Positions 11,025 through 23,211 of a stretch of 64,000 nucleotides of DNA are shown piece by piece. Numbering within the stretch: the stretch's first letter is position 1; each line of letters starts with the position of its first letter. Origin of the DNA: Cryptomeria japonica (Eukaryota; Streptophyta; Pinopsida; Cupressales; Cupressaceae); assembly GCF_030272615.1 (NCBI RefSeq), contig NC_081409.1, forward strand, positions 649,236,468-649,300,467, written 5' to 3'. The translations under genes were made by a program, and so were the position numbers. The notes below the pieces were generated by a model. That model saw nothing but the letters and a program-made list of their open reading frames with translations. It was not told the origin of the DNA and ran no database searches.

Positions 11025-13964
11025 CTCGGTTGGTACCCCCGATTTCTTCATTTTTTTTTAGTTTTTTTTTAATATGATATTTTTTTTAAATATAAAAGTA
11101 TATATATATATATACACTACCATGACCAAAATATATACATATATCTTTTGTTTTTTAAAGGTATCCATTGAGTATGTTTTTAGATGCAGGGATATATATA
11201 TATATCAACCTAATAGGGTTAGGAAGCTTATTTTGAATAATTTTAACACATAAGCATGCAACCCTTATATTTTTTTTGTATCAACAATACATAGGTCCAT
11301 GATATTTTATTTTTTTTGTTTTACAGCTTGCAGGAGTGGGTTAAATACTAGCACATTCACTGATTTTAAATCTCATTTCCTAGGTGTGATTTATCTTAAT
11401 ATACAACATTCAGAAGTTATTATTATTATTATTTATTTATTTTACAGTTATGCAACATGTTTTCTACAAAAATGTTTAAATACTAGTTCTTTTTCAGCTA
11501 TGCCTAAACAGAGTTAAAAGTAACAAAATAATAGTAAATAAACTTTACAAGTAAATACTCAAACATAATGCATTCTTTTTTTTTTTTATTCCCTTCCTTT
11601 ACTTAAATTTCCAAAAATAAACATGGCAACAAAATTCTTTTTTTTGAGACAGAATTTGATAAAATTTACAGCAACATAATAGATTTTCAGAATTTAAATA
11701 AAATGTACTTTGCATATAGAATATTTGAATACCAAGGCCCACATTTACAATGGGTGAAATAACCCAACTAGTCTCTCATTCTTAATGATGAGGACTTGAA
11801 TAAAAGAATACATTTCTTTATACAGAAATTAAAAAAAGCAACTTAAAGCTCTTTATTTACATTTTTTTTTTTTGCAACAATTCATAAAATTACATTTTTG
11901 CTTTTCTGCATCTAAATAGAAAATCTGTATCTGAATAAAAATCTTCAACTCCTTGATTCTTTTCCCAGCAACCTGCATACAAAATTTTAGGGTTGTGACC
12001 ATGGGGTGCTCACCTCCCAGCCTAGGCTTACCAAAAACCACCCTCGAGCTTGGAGAATCAAGACCTAGACGGGGTTACAACCAAGCAACACAACAAGCAA
12101 AGCGGAAAATCAACACAATAGACACATCCCTTACTAGGGTGGAAGTGGACCAAGTACCCTAGGGGAGAATTCTGCTAGATAGAACTTACAGCCAACTCAT
12201 GACATCCATGAAAGCATAACCAAAAATCATTCTTAACCCCTACACCCTTATGACCCCCAAAAAGGCAAACATGCCATATTTGCTCCCCTTATGACCCCCA
12301 AGTGAAATAACACGAAAGAAAAGCAGCAAGGGTCTCATGGACAAACCCTTGAGATCACTCTCATAATGAGAGCCTCTCACCTTAAGGGCTGTCAAGCTCC
12401 TTCCACCCCCAAGACCAATCTATCCTCCTAAGGATAGGATGGTCTTTAACACTCCCCAAGCACAACAATACATAAAACAGAAATAAGCAAGAAATCACAT
12501 AGATTTTTACAAGTACAACACAAATAAAGAGATACAACAATTTCCATTCAAGCATTCTAGAACATTTTTACATTTACATAAGAGGGAAAAAGTAACACCA
12601 ACCTTGAACTGCCAAGGAAAATCTAGGAGAAAGCTTGATGAAGAGCTGCCCAATCCTCAATCTTTTTTCTGCAAATACTTAGCCCCAATTTACTATCCCT
12701 AAAACTGGTTTTCCTCCAAAAATTTCTCCAAAAATCTCCAAGGATGGAGAGTGGGTGATTAGCTCACTAAGCTTCCATTCCTAGCCTAAGAAGGCCTCTC
12801 TCGCTCCTTCCAAACTCTTGGATAGAGTGAGGGATCCCCCATTGGATTGGTCTTCCCTAGGTCTTACACACTCCCTAACCTAGGTACCTAGAGAAAGGAA
12901 ATGGAATGAAGAAGAGGGATTACTCCCATCAAGAAGGTTATCCTACCAAAGATGGCACTCCTATAGATGGAATTAGCCCATCTTGGGAAAACCACTTTTT
13001 TGGGTGCTTAAACAAGTCCTAAGGGAAGGACACATGGCCAATTTTGGCCTTCACCCATAGGTACCTCATGAGGCCTAATAGAAATGCTCTAAAATTGACT
13101 CTAGGAGTTGATTTGACCCTCATAAAGTCCACCTAAAGTTAACCTATGGGTCAACTCTAAGTTGACCCTCCTTGTGGCTCACTAACCTAGATTTCTTGGT
13201 TCCTTCAAGGATAATTAGGAGATTTAACAATTAACAAAAAATAAAACTCTTCAAAAAAGGTGACATGACAAATTGCCAACACAACATACTACATAGGTGT
13301 CAAGTGACACTACAAAATAATTCCACATCATAATACACACGTGGCAATTGTCCCTTAAATGATTTAAACAATTCAATAAATACAATTTACACTCATTTAA
13401 CATTTTACATTTACGAATAAAATACAATACATACGGAGTGTTGCCTCTCCAAATAGACAACCCCTGGTTTTATGAACACACATAGGCCTAGGCTTGATTC
13501 TCCATATTATTTCCATGGTCACATGGATAATTTCCTGCACATCTCAGTTTAAACATTAGTACTTCCCAATAGCCTCATATAATATAAAACACATAATTAG
13601 AATACAATACATTCATTCTGCAAAGACTTGTCATTATAAAATACGATTTGTCACAAATCAAAGCAATTCATCATAATCCTCAAAAGATGATCCATTTACA
13701 AGATATGCAAACATATTTCTAGCTTTATAACAAATCTTGAAATTTAGCTAATAACATACATCATCACAATGTTAGCCTAATCTAGAATCACATAATATTC
13801 TATAACCACAAGCCATAGAAATGAAGCATCAATATATATCAATATTACCAAAATCCTGGGATCATATAAAGTTCTATATCCATAGTATGTCAAAACTAGC
13901 ATCCATAATAGTTCCAATATGAAAATAACTGAAGAGATAGGATGGGTCGGGGTAGGGCTTCGCA

Positions 13965-14601
13965 TTCTAAAAGGGGAACTAAAAAGGATGATAAGGATCA
14001 AGGACAAAAGGTCCCAGGATTTTATGTGGTCGCCACTATTAATCAGGAACCATCTCAAGTTAATCCCTTTTATGTCACATTGTTAGTAAATAACAGATTG
14101 ATAAAAAATAGCATGATAGATTCTAGTGCAGCTACTAATGTAATGCCTTATGGGGTTATGAAAGAACTAGGTTTGTCAGTAAACACTTCATATGGGAGGT
14201 GTTATGCTATGGATAATAGAGAAGTGCCTGTTGTGGGTACTATGAAAAATATAGTAGTAAAAATAGCAGCATTCCCTAAAGCTACTTATAAAATGGATGT
14301 AATAGTCACGGACACCAAGCCCCATTATGGCATGCTTTTGTATAGACAGTGGGTTGTTGCTGTTGGAGGGTACGTTCAACTAGATTTATCATATGCAACT
14401 ATACCAGTGAATGGGAATTCAATAAAATTATATAGAGAACCACATGCCCTAGTGGTTATTAAAAAAATAGACCCAAACATGCTTAATTGCATGGTTGATG
14501 TAGATCCTGATAACTTCAGGATTGAATCCATTCAGCCTCAATTAAATAATATTGATCCTATTGTTGATGAGTTGGAATCTCAGCAAGAAAGTTTGTGGTA
14601 G
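13965..14601 (+). pseudogene. Tat-H aspartic protease region
   Basis: Retropepsin-like domain of the Ty3 polyprotein, in frame with 9453-9653 once the insertion is removed. A Lys/Asp-rich lead is followed by PFYVTLLVNNRLI and the active-site region MIDSSAATNVMP (about 14113-14148). The catalytic triplet reads Asp-Ser-Ser where Asp-Ser-Gly is expected. The flap and C-terminal part include MKELGLSV and DTKPHYGMLL. The open frame starts within the insertion, so the ATG at 13942 is not a real start. It ends at a TAG (14599) in frame with the RNase H that follows. Confidence 0.85.
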
Positions 14602-14970
14602 ATGTATTTTGATGGAGCCTGCTCTAAAGAAGGGTTTGGAGCAAGAGTTCTCTTTGTTTCCCCATCAGGTATTACCTTCAAGTATTCCTTTCAGTTGGTA
14701 TTCCAATGTATAAATAACATACATGAGCATGAAGCTCTATTATTAGGGCTAGAAATTGTGAAAAGACATGGGATCAAATTGTTAAGGGTTTGTGGAGATT
14801 TTGAACTTGTAGTGTCTCAAGTAAGGTCAAGATATGCATCTAAAAATGACAAGTTAAAAAAGTACAAGCATGTTGTTTGGGATGTTATTGAACACTTTGA
14901 TGCATTTTCTATTGATTGGATTCAAAGGTCTAAAAATATTATGACAAATTTTTTAGCTAATGTTGCATAA
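14602..14970 (+). pseudogene. Tat-H additional (archaeal-type) RNase H
   Basis: RNase H fold with MYFDGACSKEG at the start (first Asp), HEALLLGLEI (Glu) and VCGDFELVVSQV (second Asp). The end, MTNFLANVA, aligns with the usual ADALA helix but lacks its Asp. Plant Tat elements are known for an extra RNase H of this type besides the one attached to RT. Here it sits directly after the protease and before any RT sequence. It is in frame with the protease except for the TAG at 14599. Confidence 0.8.
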
Positions 14971-15724
14971 AAAAATGATGATGTAACATTGACTAGAGTC
15001 AAAATTATTGAGACAAAAGCCAGACCAGCCATCCCAGATAACCTGTACAATTGCCAAGTTTTTGAGGATGATAAAGACATACTTAGATTTGTACAATGCA
15101 TAGATGACTATGAAGGTCAAAAACTTGATTGTAACGCATTGGTGGAAGTAGTAGATAGACAAGAAACAATTTTGGAAGTGATATAGTGTAGTTAGAGACC
15201 AATGAAATGCCCAGGGGACTAGTTGAACTAGAGGGTATGTTCAATTACAGTAATGAATACTTACATCAAAGGTCATCTATCAAGTTAGATGAGATGGAAG
15301 AGGTAAACTTGGGAACTGAATCTTCCCTAAGTTGGTGTATATTGGGAAAAATATGTTTCCCCATATCAAGACTAACCTCATTAATTTGTTAAGAAAGTAC
15401 AAACATGTTTGTCCTTGGTCCTATGAGGACTTGAAGGCATATAGACAAGATTTATTTCAACATGAAATACCTTTGCACGCTGCTAAATTGAAATATGAAA
15501 TTATGGAAAAATAGGCCTATGCTTTATTCAAGGCTATTAAAGTATTTAGGCCTTATCTGGTAAATGCCCAAATTGTAGCCTATGTACCACATGCAGTTGT
15601 GAAAGACACTTTGTCCCAATCTGAAGTAACTGGAAAAAGATGCAGATAGATAAATAGAATTCAAAAATTTGATCTTGAGATCAAAATCACAAAGCTGATA
15701 AGAGGTCTAGGCTTAGCCAAGTTA
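14971..15724 (+). pseudogene. Tat-H remnant of RT: pre-RT segment joined to RNase H tail
   Basis: After a spacer (open 14989-15186), the frame shifts to a segment containing INLLRKYKHVCPWSYEDLK (about 15376-15432). This is the conserved lead-in to RT in Tat elements (compare the common FAWSYEDMPG). At about 15512 it jumps into AYALFKAIKVFRPYL and YVPHAVVKDTLSQ, which match the C-terminal tail of the RT-linked RNase H. The whole RT palm, its catalytic YVDD-type motif and the RNase H active site are missing. This is an internal deletion, with the joint near the TAG at 15513. Several stops also occur. Confidence 0.75.
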
Positions 15725-17059
15725 ATGACTGAGACAAAATTTGAGGATATTGACATAAATAATATTGAGACTGAAGAAGCTATTGTAACCAGCATTGAGA
15801 TGCAACCATGGTATTCAGATATGGTATACTTCTTGAAGAATGCCACATGTCTAGAAGGTATGAGACACAACCAGAAGAGAACACTAACATTAAAATCACA
15901 GAAATATGTTCGTATTCAAGGAGACCTATATTGGAGGAACAATGATGGCATGCTACTGGTTTGCTTGGACGAATTCCAAGCTGAGAAGGTTCTGAAAGAG
16001 ATGCACAATGGGGTGTGCAGAGGCCACTATTCAACTAAGACTACTACTGGTAAGATAATCAGATTAGGTTATTATTGGCCAACTTTGTTCAAGGATGCTC
16101 ATAAGCATGTTCAAAAATGTGATCCTTGTCAAAGGTTCTCTTCTATAAGTATGTTGGTGATTTGCCTTTGAATTTTGTTACAGCTACAACCCCTTTCAAT
16201 CAACGGGGTATTGACTTTATTGATGAAATAATAGATAAATCAAGTAGGGGCCATAGATGGATCCTACTAGCTATAGATTATTTCACCAAGTGGATTGAAG
16301 CCATACCCACCAAATAGGCTACTAGTAGAGTGGTTATTGATTTTTTGATGGATAATATAATGACAAGATTTGGTGTGCCTGCTAAAATAGTCATGGACAA
16401 TGCCATGTGCTTTAGGTCTGAGGAGTTCAAAGTTCTGTGCTAATTATGGGATTATTATGTCATACTCCTCACCATACCACCCACAAGGAAATGGCCAAGC
16501 AGAATCAGGTAATAAAAGTTTCCTCAACATTATCAACAAGATCCTAGAGGAAAATAAAAGGTCCTGGGATCAAAAGCTCAACTTAGCTTTATGAGCCGAA
16601 AGGGTGACTGTAAAAAAGGCCATTGGTACATCCTCTTTTGAGTTGGTATATGTAGTGAAGGCTAGACTACTTGTAAATAATTTGCTTCCAGTTTAAAAAA
16701 AATTGTAGACTGAAGAATTAGAAATGTCTGAGCCCATGGAAGAAAGAATGAATCAGTTAGTAGAGCTAGAGGAAATGAGGACTTTAGCACATAAAAGGAA
16801 TATGAAACTTCAATTATAGTCAAATTACCTTTTTGATAAAAGGACTAGTACAAGAAAATTCCAGATTGGTGATATGGTGCTACAGTGCAATGAAAGACAT
16901 CAAGACAAAGGAAAGAACAAGAAATTTGAATCACTGTGGATAGGTCCTCTGATCATTTTTGATGTCAATAAAAAAGATTCCTATTTCCTTCAAATATTGA
17001 ATGGTGAGTTATAGGAACTGCCAGTGCATGGAAAGTTCCTGAAACAATATTTCTCATGA
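15725..17059 (+). pseudogene. Tat-H integrase
   Basis: Ty3 integrase in broken frames. The zinc domain shows EMHNGVCRGHYS followed by CDPCQ (H2C2). The catalytic core keeps all three acidic residues: Asp in RGIDFIDE, Asp in IVMDNAMCF and Glu in HPQGNGQAES. The C-terminal GPY-like part (TSFELVYV..., IGDMVLQ, GPLIIFDV, LPVHGKFLKQYFS) ends at TGA 17057-17059. Frameshifts lie near 16140 and 16435, with stops at 16317 and several after 16590. It would insert cDNA into the genome. Confidence 0.9.
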
Positions 17060-18577
17060 AATTTTTTTCTTTTCCATGCACAGTAGGTTAGGTTTATTTT
17101 TGTTTGTTCTTCTTTGTTTTAGTTTTCTTTTGTTAGGGTTTTATTGGTTTGCATTCTAGAGTTTTTTGATAGGTTCTTGTGTTGGTATTGCATCCAACCA
17201 TCCCCAGTCATAGCCGGTGTTATTAGTGTTTTGAATATTGTTGGAAGTCCTGCCTTTATTCCTTAAAAGTCTTTCAAATTTTGGGTTGATCCTTGTCTGC
17301 GAGTCCATGGTTCTTAAGGGTTTAGGGTTTTACAATTTCAAAATCATTTAAACAATAAACCTTTGTGTCGCATTATTTCCAAGTCACTTCTATTTACTCG
17401 TTGCTTTTTCCACTTAAGCGGAAGGGTCACTGTGTCGTTGAAAGGGGCCATTTTGATTTTTTTTAGGCTTAGGCGGGCTCTATTTTAAATTTGAAATGTT
17501 TCGTATTTTCCTAAGTCCTAAGTTTTTCCATATCTATGTGTCGAGTTCCTAAATGTCGGATGAGTTTCTTTTGATCCAACGATTGTCGTGATACCGTGAT
17601 TGGAAGTTACACATTAAATATTCATTGCGATCCAATGACAAACCACTAGCAGCAAGCCTGGTCAGACAATTAATGCAGGAAGTTAGTTTTAACAAAGGAT
17701 CTTAAGGATCAAACAGTTATCTCATAATCCAATGGTTGTCGCTAGACCGCGATTGAGAGATGCTCATCTTTTCTTTATCGTGGACTAGCAACTAAGTGGT
17801 ACGCCCGACTATTATGGGTCGTTCGGGTGTGTTAACGGGTTGGTAAGTTCAAAGGAAATCAACGGTTGTTGCTGGACCGCGATTGGAAGTTGCTCGAATT
17901 TAAAAACTTTGGGAGTCAGCAACAAGCTGTTAGTAGTCCCGGCGGTTAAGTTTTATCTATCATGTGTTGGTTGTTAAGTAATGACGGTTAAGCTATGACT
18001 GTTCTTTAAAGCCCGAGTAACAATGAAATGATCTGACGACTATCGCTAGACTACAATGAGGAGATGCTCGAACTTTAAGCTTTGCAGATCAGCGCTAAAG
18101 AGAAGATGAGTGACTAAGTGGTGGGCCCGCTTTGAAAGCTAGTATGATTAAAGGATGTGCTAGTTTTTCATGATCCAATAGCGGTCGCTAGACCACAATT
18201 GAAAGTTGCTCGAACTCTAATCTTTGCGGATCAGCGACTGAAGGAAAAAGTACACGGAAGAAGCCTTTCTAGTCCATTGGAGCCAAAATTCAAAATTTCA
18301 AAAGGATTAATTGCAGAAGTGTGTGGCTTTATTGATAGTAATTAATGCTCAGTTTTCAATTAAGGTCCCTCCATACGACATTGTTTTGAAGGGTAAATTT
18401 TCAAAGAAGCATTAAAGAAGATCTACAGAGAATAGGTGCATGATTTTGTGATTTCTCAAGCGATAGGTAAGTTCTTCTGCAATTGTGCTTTACAATTCCT
18501 ATTTGTGTGGCATTATTTGGTGCTTGAACTTTAGAAGATGTTATTTGAATAACAATTGAAGTAAGGATAGTTTTAAG
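17060..18577 (+). repeat. Tat-H spacer with diverged 130-175-bp tandem repeats
   Basis: No convincing ORF. About five to six diverged copies of a unit contain a CCAAYGGTTGTCGCTAGACC-like core, then GATTGgaAGTTGCTCG. The cores start near 17572, 17726, 17857, 18030 and 18170, and a weaker copy lies near 17617. Units end in a GCGGATCAGCGACT-like stretch. Tandem repeats between pol and the 3' LTR are a known feature of Tat/Ogre-type elements. Here they separate integrase from a further ORF. Confidence 0.75.
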
Positions 18578-21500
18578 ATGGCACCATGACAGGAATTCAA
18601 GGGAAAGATAGACTACCAAGAGAGGGCTATGTGTGATGACTTTTTAGAACAACTGGCTCAATCTACTAATAGTGCGGCCAAGATAAAAGAACGTGTTCCC
18701 AAATCTCCCTGCCTTCTGATTGGTGATGGTTTGTACGACAAGGGATGTTGGCTAAGAGATGCGTAGATAGGTATGATAGGTCTAGGTTTATTCAGGGTAG
18801 GATTTGATCAGCGGAATGCACCTGCTCCTATAAATAGTATATTGGAATTAGATGTTGGAAAACCGGTGGTCCCTGGAGTCTTCATGGATATTGATTTGTT
18901 GACCCAAATTGCAAAAAGCTATGACCCTATTACTAGGACTGTGAGATGTAAAGGGGGGGCCCTTAATTGAAATTAATGATGATGAATTCAGAAGGGTTTT
19001 TTGGCTAAGTGAGGCCTCAAACTATTTGGAACCCATTGATTTTGAGATGTTCAAGAAGGTTTATGATGCCCAGAGGGATCATCTTAGGAGTGGCCCGTTG
19101 AAGGAATTTTTTGCAAAGATAGGAGGATTGACATTGGTAGGCCCTACCACAATCGAGCCCTTCCCTATGATTTTTTTCACTTTAAGGGCTAAGGGTATAT
19201 GTTGGTTGCTATGTCAATTTCTTGGGGAAGATGAAGAGAATGCCATGCCTACCCATTTTATGCCTATGATGGCACAAATATTGAACCCATCCTTAGCAGT
19301 AACCTATGATTTCACACCGAATCTTACAGATGCCATTCACGAAGGTCTAATCGGGATAAATAATGCTAAGGTGGATGGACCTTTTGACTGGTACTCCTGG
19401 TTGATGCACATGTTCTTATTTAAAGGTGTTGAATATTTTGCAAAGAATATGGATTTACTAAGGGAAAAGGATGGTGAAGACATGCTTGTTAAGTTATGGA
19501 GTAAAGATTTGTCCTAGGAGAGAGATGATGCAAGTTACTTGAAATTTGACAGAAGCTTTGCATCTAGGCTCAGAATCCTTCCATGTCAAGAGAACCATAG
19601 GATCCTGAAGGCTCTCCTTGAATTCATTAGACCAAAGGAGTTTGCTGAGAATATTAAGATTGTGCACAATTGGGGTGACATAATCTTTTATCTTGTTTCC
19701 ACTATTTTCAAACTATATGGTTTCAGGGGAACCCCGTATCTGCTTCCCTATCAGGTTCCTTTGAAGATCGACATTGTTGAGATTTTGAGGCAGATTGGAG
19801 GCCTACAAGAAATAGAGCTAACAAACAAATGAAGAGGGACATTTTTACCAATAGTCACTTCGGCATATCATTTTGTAGTCACCAAGGATGGTTGGTTACA
19901 TTTTGAATGCTTCCTTCAGCCATAAAGATTGTTAATGGCAGTTGCTAGGTTTGCTGATCCAGAGCACTTCTTCAACGGTATGTTCAGGAAGAAAGTCAGG
20001 TGTGGGGTTAGAACTCATCAATTTCACTTTCCTAAAGATCTGATAAGAAACGAAATCAATTTGGACGACCAGGAAGTAAGAAAGGAAAAGTGGTTGGCAT
20101 TCAAGAAGACTCTTCATTTTGTCCAACATTTTGACAAGAACTATGATCCTTTGAATAGTTTTCACCCTTTTGAAAAAAAGATTAAGTTTTTGGTAGACTA
20201 TTTTGAAGATGCAATGCAAACATTGAATGAGAAGAAGGATGTTGTAATGAAAGCAGCTCCTGAGAAAACTAAGCTTGTTTTAGTTAGGCCTATTTTTGCT
20301 AAAGTTGTTCCCCCTAGTGAGTATGTGATGTATAAGAGATCAGGGTATAATGTAGTGATGCCAAGGAAAGATGAGCCTTCTACTTCAAAAGGAAAAAGGC
20401 CAATGGAGGATGCCTTTGAGTCACAAGCCTCCCCAAAAAGGCAAAGGTTGGAAAAAGAAGTGCAGTCAAGTGAGTCTTTGTATTCTTCTTCTCAATCCCC
20501 ATTATTTATAGGTGATGAGCAGGCATTAGCTGGACAATTGTTGTAGTTAGAAAGCCTAGGAGAGATTGCATGCACATACAGAGAACTACAAGAAGGGATG
20601 CCAGAAGAGCCAATAGGTGCCAAAATGGACCTAACTGTTGAAGAGTTTGTAGGCAGAGAACTGGATCCTATCGTTAAGCAGGCCAGTGATGAGTTTTTGG
20701 CTGATAACAGTTTTATCAAAATAGGAGCATTTCTGCAATTTGTTTGCAGAAGACAGATTGAGCAGTTTAAACAAAGATGTGAAAAGGGGAAAGTGGAGAA
20801 ACCCCATAAAGATACATATGTTGTGGAAGCAGAAATAAAGCAAGTAATTTTGAGAGAATTTGAAGCAATTACCCCTGAGAAAGGGAGAAAATTGATTGCA
20901 GATGCTCGAGTTTTGATTCTCTCAAAATGGGACATAGTTGATGCCTTAGTTTTTGATGCGGTTAGAAAAGAAACCAAACCTCTGAAAGGAATAAATTATA
21001 GTAATGACCATGCAACCCTTGTTATATGGTCACTAAAGAGGGAAGAAAACAACAGAAGGAAAGACTCCTCAGAATTTGATTACTCAAGAGGTATGATTGT
21101 AAAGAGAGTTAGGGATACAAGGGTAGTAGATGTTGCCAAAACAACCTTAGAGTCTGCTAAATTTGCTATGGCAGTGGCTGAGAAACAAGCCAAGGAGAAA
21201 TCTGATCTTCAGGTGAAGTTAGAGGTAGTCCTAAAAGCTAATAATGAAGCAAATCTTGAGATAGCTCATAAGGACAACACCACTACAGATTTGAAGAATA
21301 AATTGGGAGGACAACATCAAAAGGGTGAGTCTTCCAATCTGATGAGTGCCTCTTCTCCTACTAGACCCCCTCCTTCCAGCCCAATTATTGAATTCCCACC
21401 TTCTCCCATGACTCCTGGTTTTAAATCAGCTAAGAACATTCAAGATGAAATGGAAATATTGAAGTAGGCCCAGGCAATATTTGCAAACAAATATGAGGAG

Positions 21501-22137
21501 AAAATCAAGCGTACTATTTTGAAGTTTCTTGATACAATTGAAGCATCAATTGTTTACATTTATATGAAAAGAATATTTAATATTTTGAATTCTTTGAAAG
21601 AAGATAAGGCTATTTTGGAACCAATTTTGGATAAATGGATTGCTAGAGAGGTTGATTTAGATCTTATATATTCATCCCAGGAGGAAGATGGTGTTGATGC
21701 CACTATTAAAACCACTTACGAATTGGTAAAAGGTTTGTCCAGGTTTGCAGCTGAAAGAGTCAATGTAGAAAGAAAGGCAAACTTATATAGAAAAGAATAT
21801 GCATATCCGAAATTTGAATTGTTTCCTGGAGGTTTTTTTAGTATTAATAAATTGAAAGATAAAGAAGTATGGCTTGGCGAGTTAGGCCATAAGTTGTCTC
21901 AAAGAATAAATAACATCATAAATATAGATGATACTTCCTTACTCATTCAAACAATTGACGAGATTGAAAAAATAAAATCACTTTGGTTTTTTGGAAAAGG
22001 AAGTTAAACAGTTAAAGGGGACGTGGAAAAGATTTAATAAGTTGAAGAAGAAAATTGCTAGTTTCTCTTGGCCTGATGATGATACCTTCAAGATATGGGA
22101 AAGTGAATATGTTATGAAAGAGATCGAAGTGCATTGA
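18578..22137 (+). pseudogene. Tat-H ORF3, long protein of unknown function
   Basis: From an ATG at 18578 a frame of about 1,186 codons can be followed. In-frame stops lie at 18587, 18755, 19515, 19830, about 19923, 20544 and 21465, with frameshifts near 18955 and 21990. I do not recognise the protein. The N-terminal half is globular, with YDPITRTVRCKGG, INDDEFRRVFWLSE and FDWYSWLMHMFLFKG. The middle is charged and NLS-like (SKGKRPMEDAF, SPKRQRLEKE). The C-terminal half is helical and coiled-coil-like with a Pro/Ser stretch (TRPPPSSPIIEFPPSP). Its plus-strand position between integrase and the presumed 3' LTR fits an extra element ORF. It could be env-like by position only; no signal peptide or membrane segment is evident. 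A captured host gene is also possible. Confidence 0.7.
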
Positions 22138-23211
22138 GATTCTACTGACACTCCAACATGTGGCAGCCCGTAGGAAACCTCAAGCAGTTAGTTCTTGCAA
22201 AGGTGTTTGGAAATCAAAATTTTGAAGAATCAAAGACACCTAGCACCTGATCTACAAAAATTGAGAAGTCAATTTGCCATTTTCTAGCTGGATAACTTTT
22301 TAGTTTTGCTCTTACTTCAATTATAATTGATGTATCTTTTGGGGGGAATTATGGTTAGAATAGGAGTATTATCTAGGGAAGTCTAAAGCTTGTCGCATCC
22401 TATTTTCTATAAATGGATACAAGGACTACCTAGAAGGTGGTCACAAAATTTTATAGCTAAGCTCTAGCAAAACTAATACAAGCCATTTTCGAACCATTTT
22501 TGAGCCAGATATGTTGTACTTGTAATCTTTTGATGGAGAAATAGAATATACAATCCAAAGAATTTCAACTCAGACTTGTGTTGTCTCTATGTCATTGTGC
22601 TGGTGTTCATTCCATTTAAGTAATCAAGGATTGTTTATTTGAATGATTTGCTAGGCATTTAATGAAGTTGTTTTAAGTCTTTTTCTCAGGGAGGAAATAT
22701 AAATGTGCTTTAAATAAAGTCATTGATATTAGTATTTTGGGGGTAGATTTGATGATGAAGTCTGGTACAGATTAGGACTATGATATGTCAGGCATATACA
22801 AAGTTGATAGATCACTAATTTGTGACTTCTGTACGAGTTTCTTTTGTCAGGTTGCAGTCTATTGTAGATGACTCTATTGCCCAGATAAGACACTGGTTTA
22901 CTTGTTGGTTTCTTTTGATGCATTTTGTGGTCCTATTCAAAAATCAAATCAATTTTCCATTTTATGTTTAGTTGTACCAGTCCTTAAGGAAAGTTTACAT
23001 GAATTTACACTGGTTTCTTGTAAGCCTTTTCATATTTTTGTAAAAAGGTAGTCATAAAAGGTTTCACCCACCCAATCTTTAAAAGATTAAAGTGTAGGAG
23101 GTTTCATCATTAAAACTTCATCTTGTTGTCTTTATTTTAAACATTTGTTGTTCTTTTCCATTTCAACACAAACCTAGTAACTTTCACTTTTAAAAAGAGG
23201 GAACAAAAGTT
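22138..23211 (+). repeat. Tat-H 3' region, possible 3' LTR
   Basis: Non-coding. A purine run TTTTGGGGGGAA at 22337-22348 could be the polypurine tract. A TATA-like ctataaatgg near 22409 and gatggagaaatagaatataca near 22532 would suit an LTR starting at about 22352. No second copy is present in the window because the Tat-H 5' end is missing, so the boundaries cannot be proved. The region ends where minus-strand Copia-E sequence begins, near 23212. Confidence 0.35.

Larger units (their letters stand above)
9654..13964. mobile_element. 4.3-kb LTR-like insertion, probable solo LTR
   Basis: This 4,311-bp non-coding segment begins TGTCGTGCCC, ends GGGCTTCGCA and is bounded by an exact 5-bp duplication ttcta (9649-9653, 13965-13969). 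Removing it restores a continuous reading frame in Tat-H. TG...CA ends and a 5-bp duplication are LTR hallmarks. I see no second copy of either terminus inside, no convincing primer site and no ORF, so a large solo LTR is the best reading. A non-coding element with short, diverged LTRs is the alternative. It is AT-rich and T-run rich, except for a GC-rich palindrome cluster near 10730-11030. Orientation is unknown. The rest (11060-13930) shows no recognisable feature. Confidence 0.75.

Noticed and set aside
10543-11061. 172-codon plus-strand frame and 129-codon minus-strand frame
   Set aside because: Both run across the palindrome array and telobox stem-loops. Open frames on both strands at once come from the palindromic, GC-rich composition.
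11060-13930. Coding regions within the 4.3-kb insertion (frames of 60-72 codons)
   Set aside because: Short, low-complexity frames in AT-rich DNA with no motif or shared family member in the window.
18578-22137. Tat-H ORF3 as an ordinary host gene
   Set aside because: Uninterrupted by introns, decayed to the same degree as pol and placed after a Tat repeat spacer. A captured gene cannot be excluded, but no host gene family was recognised.
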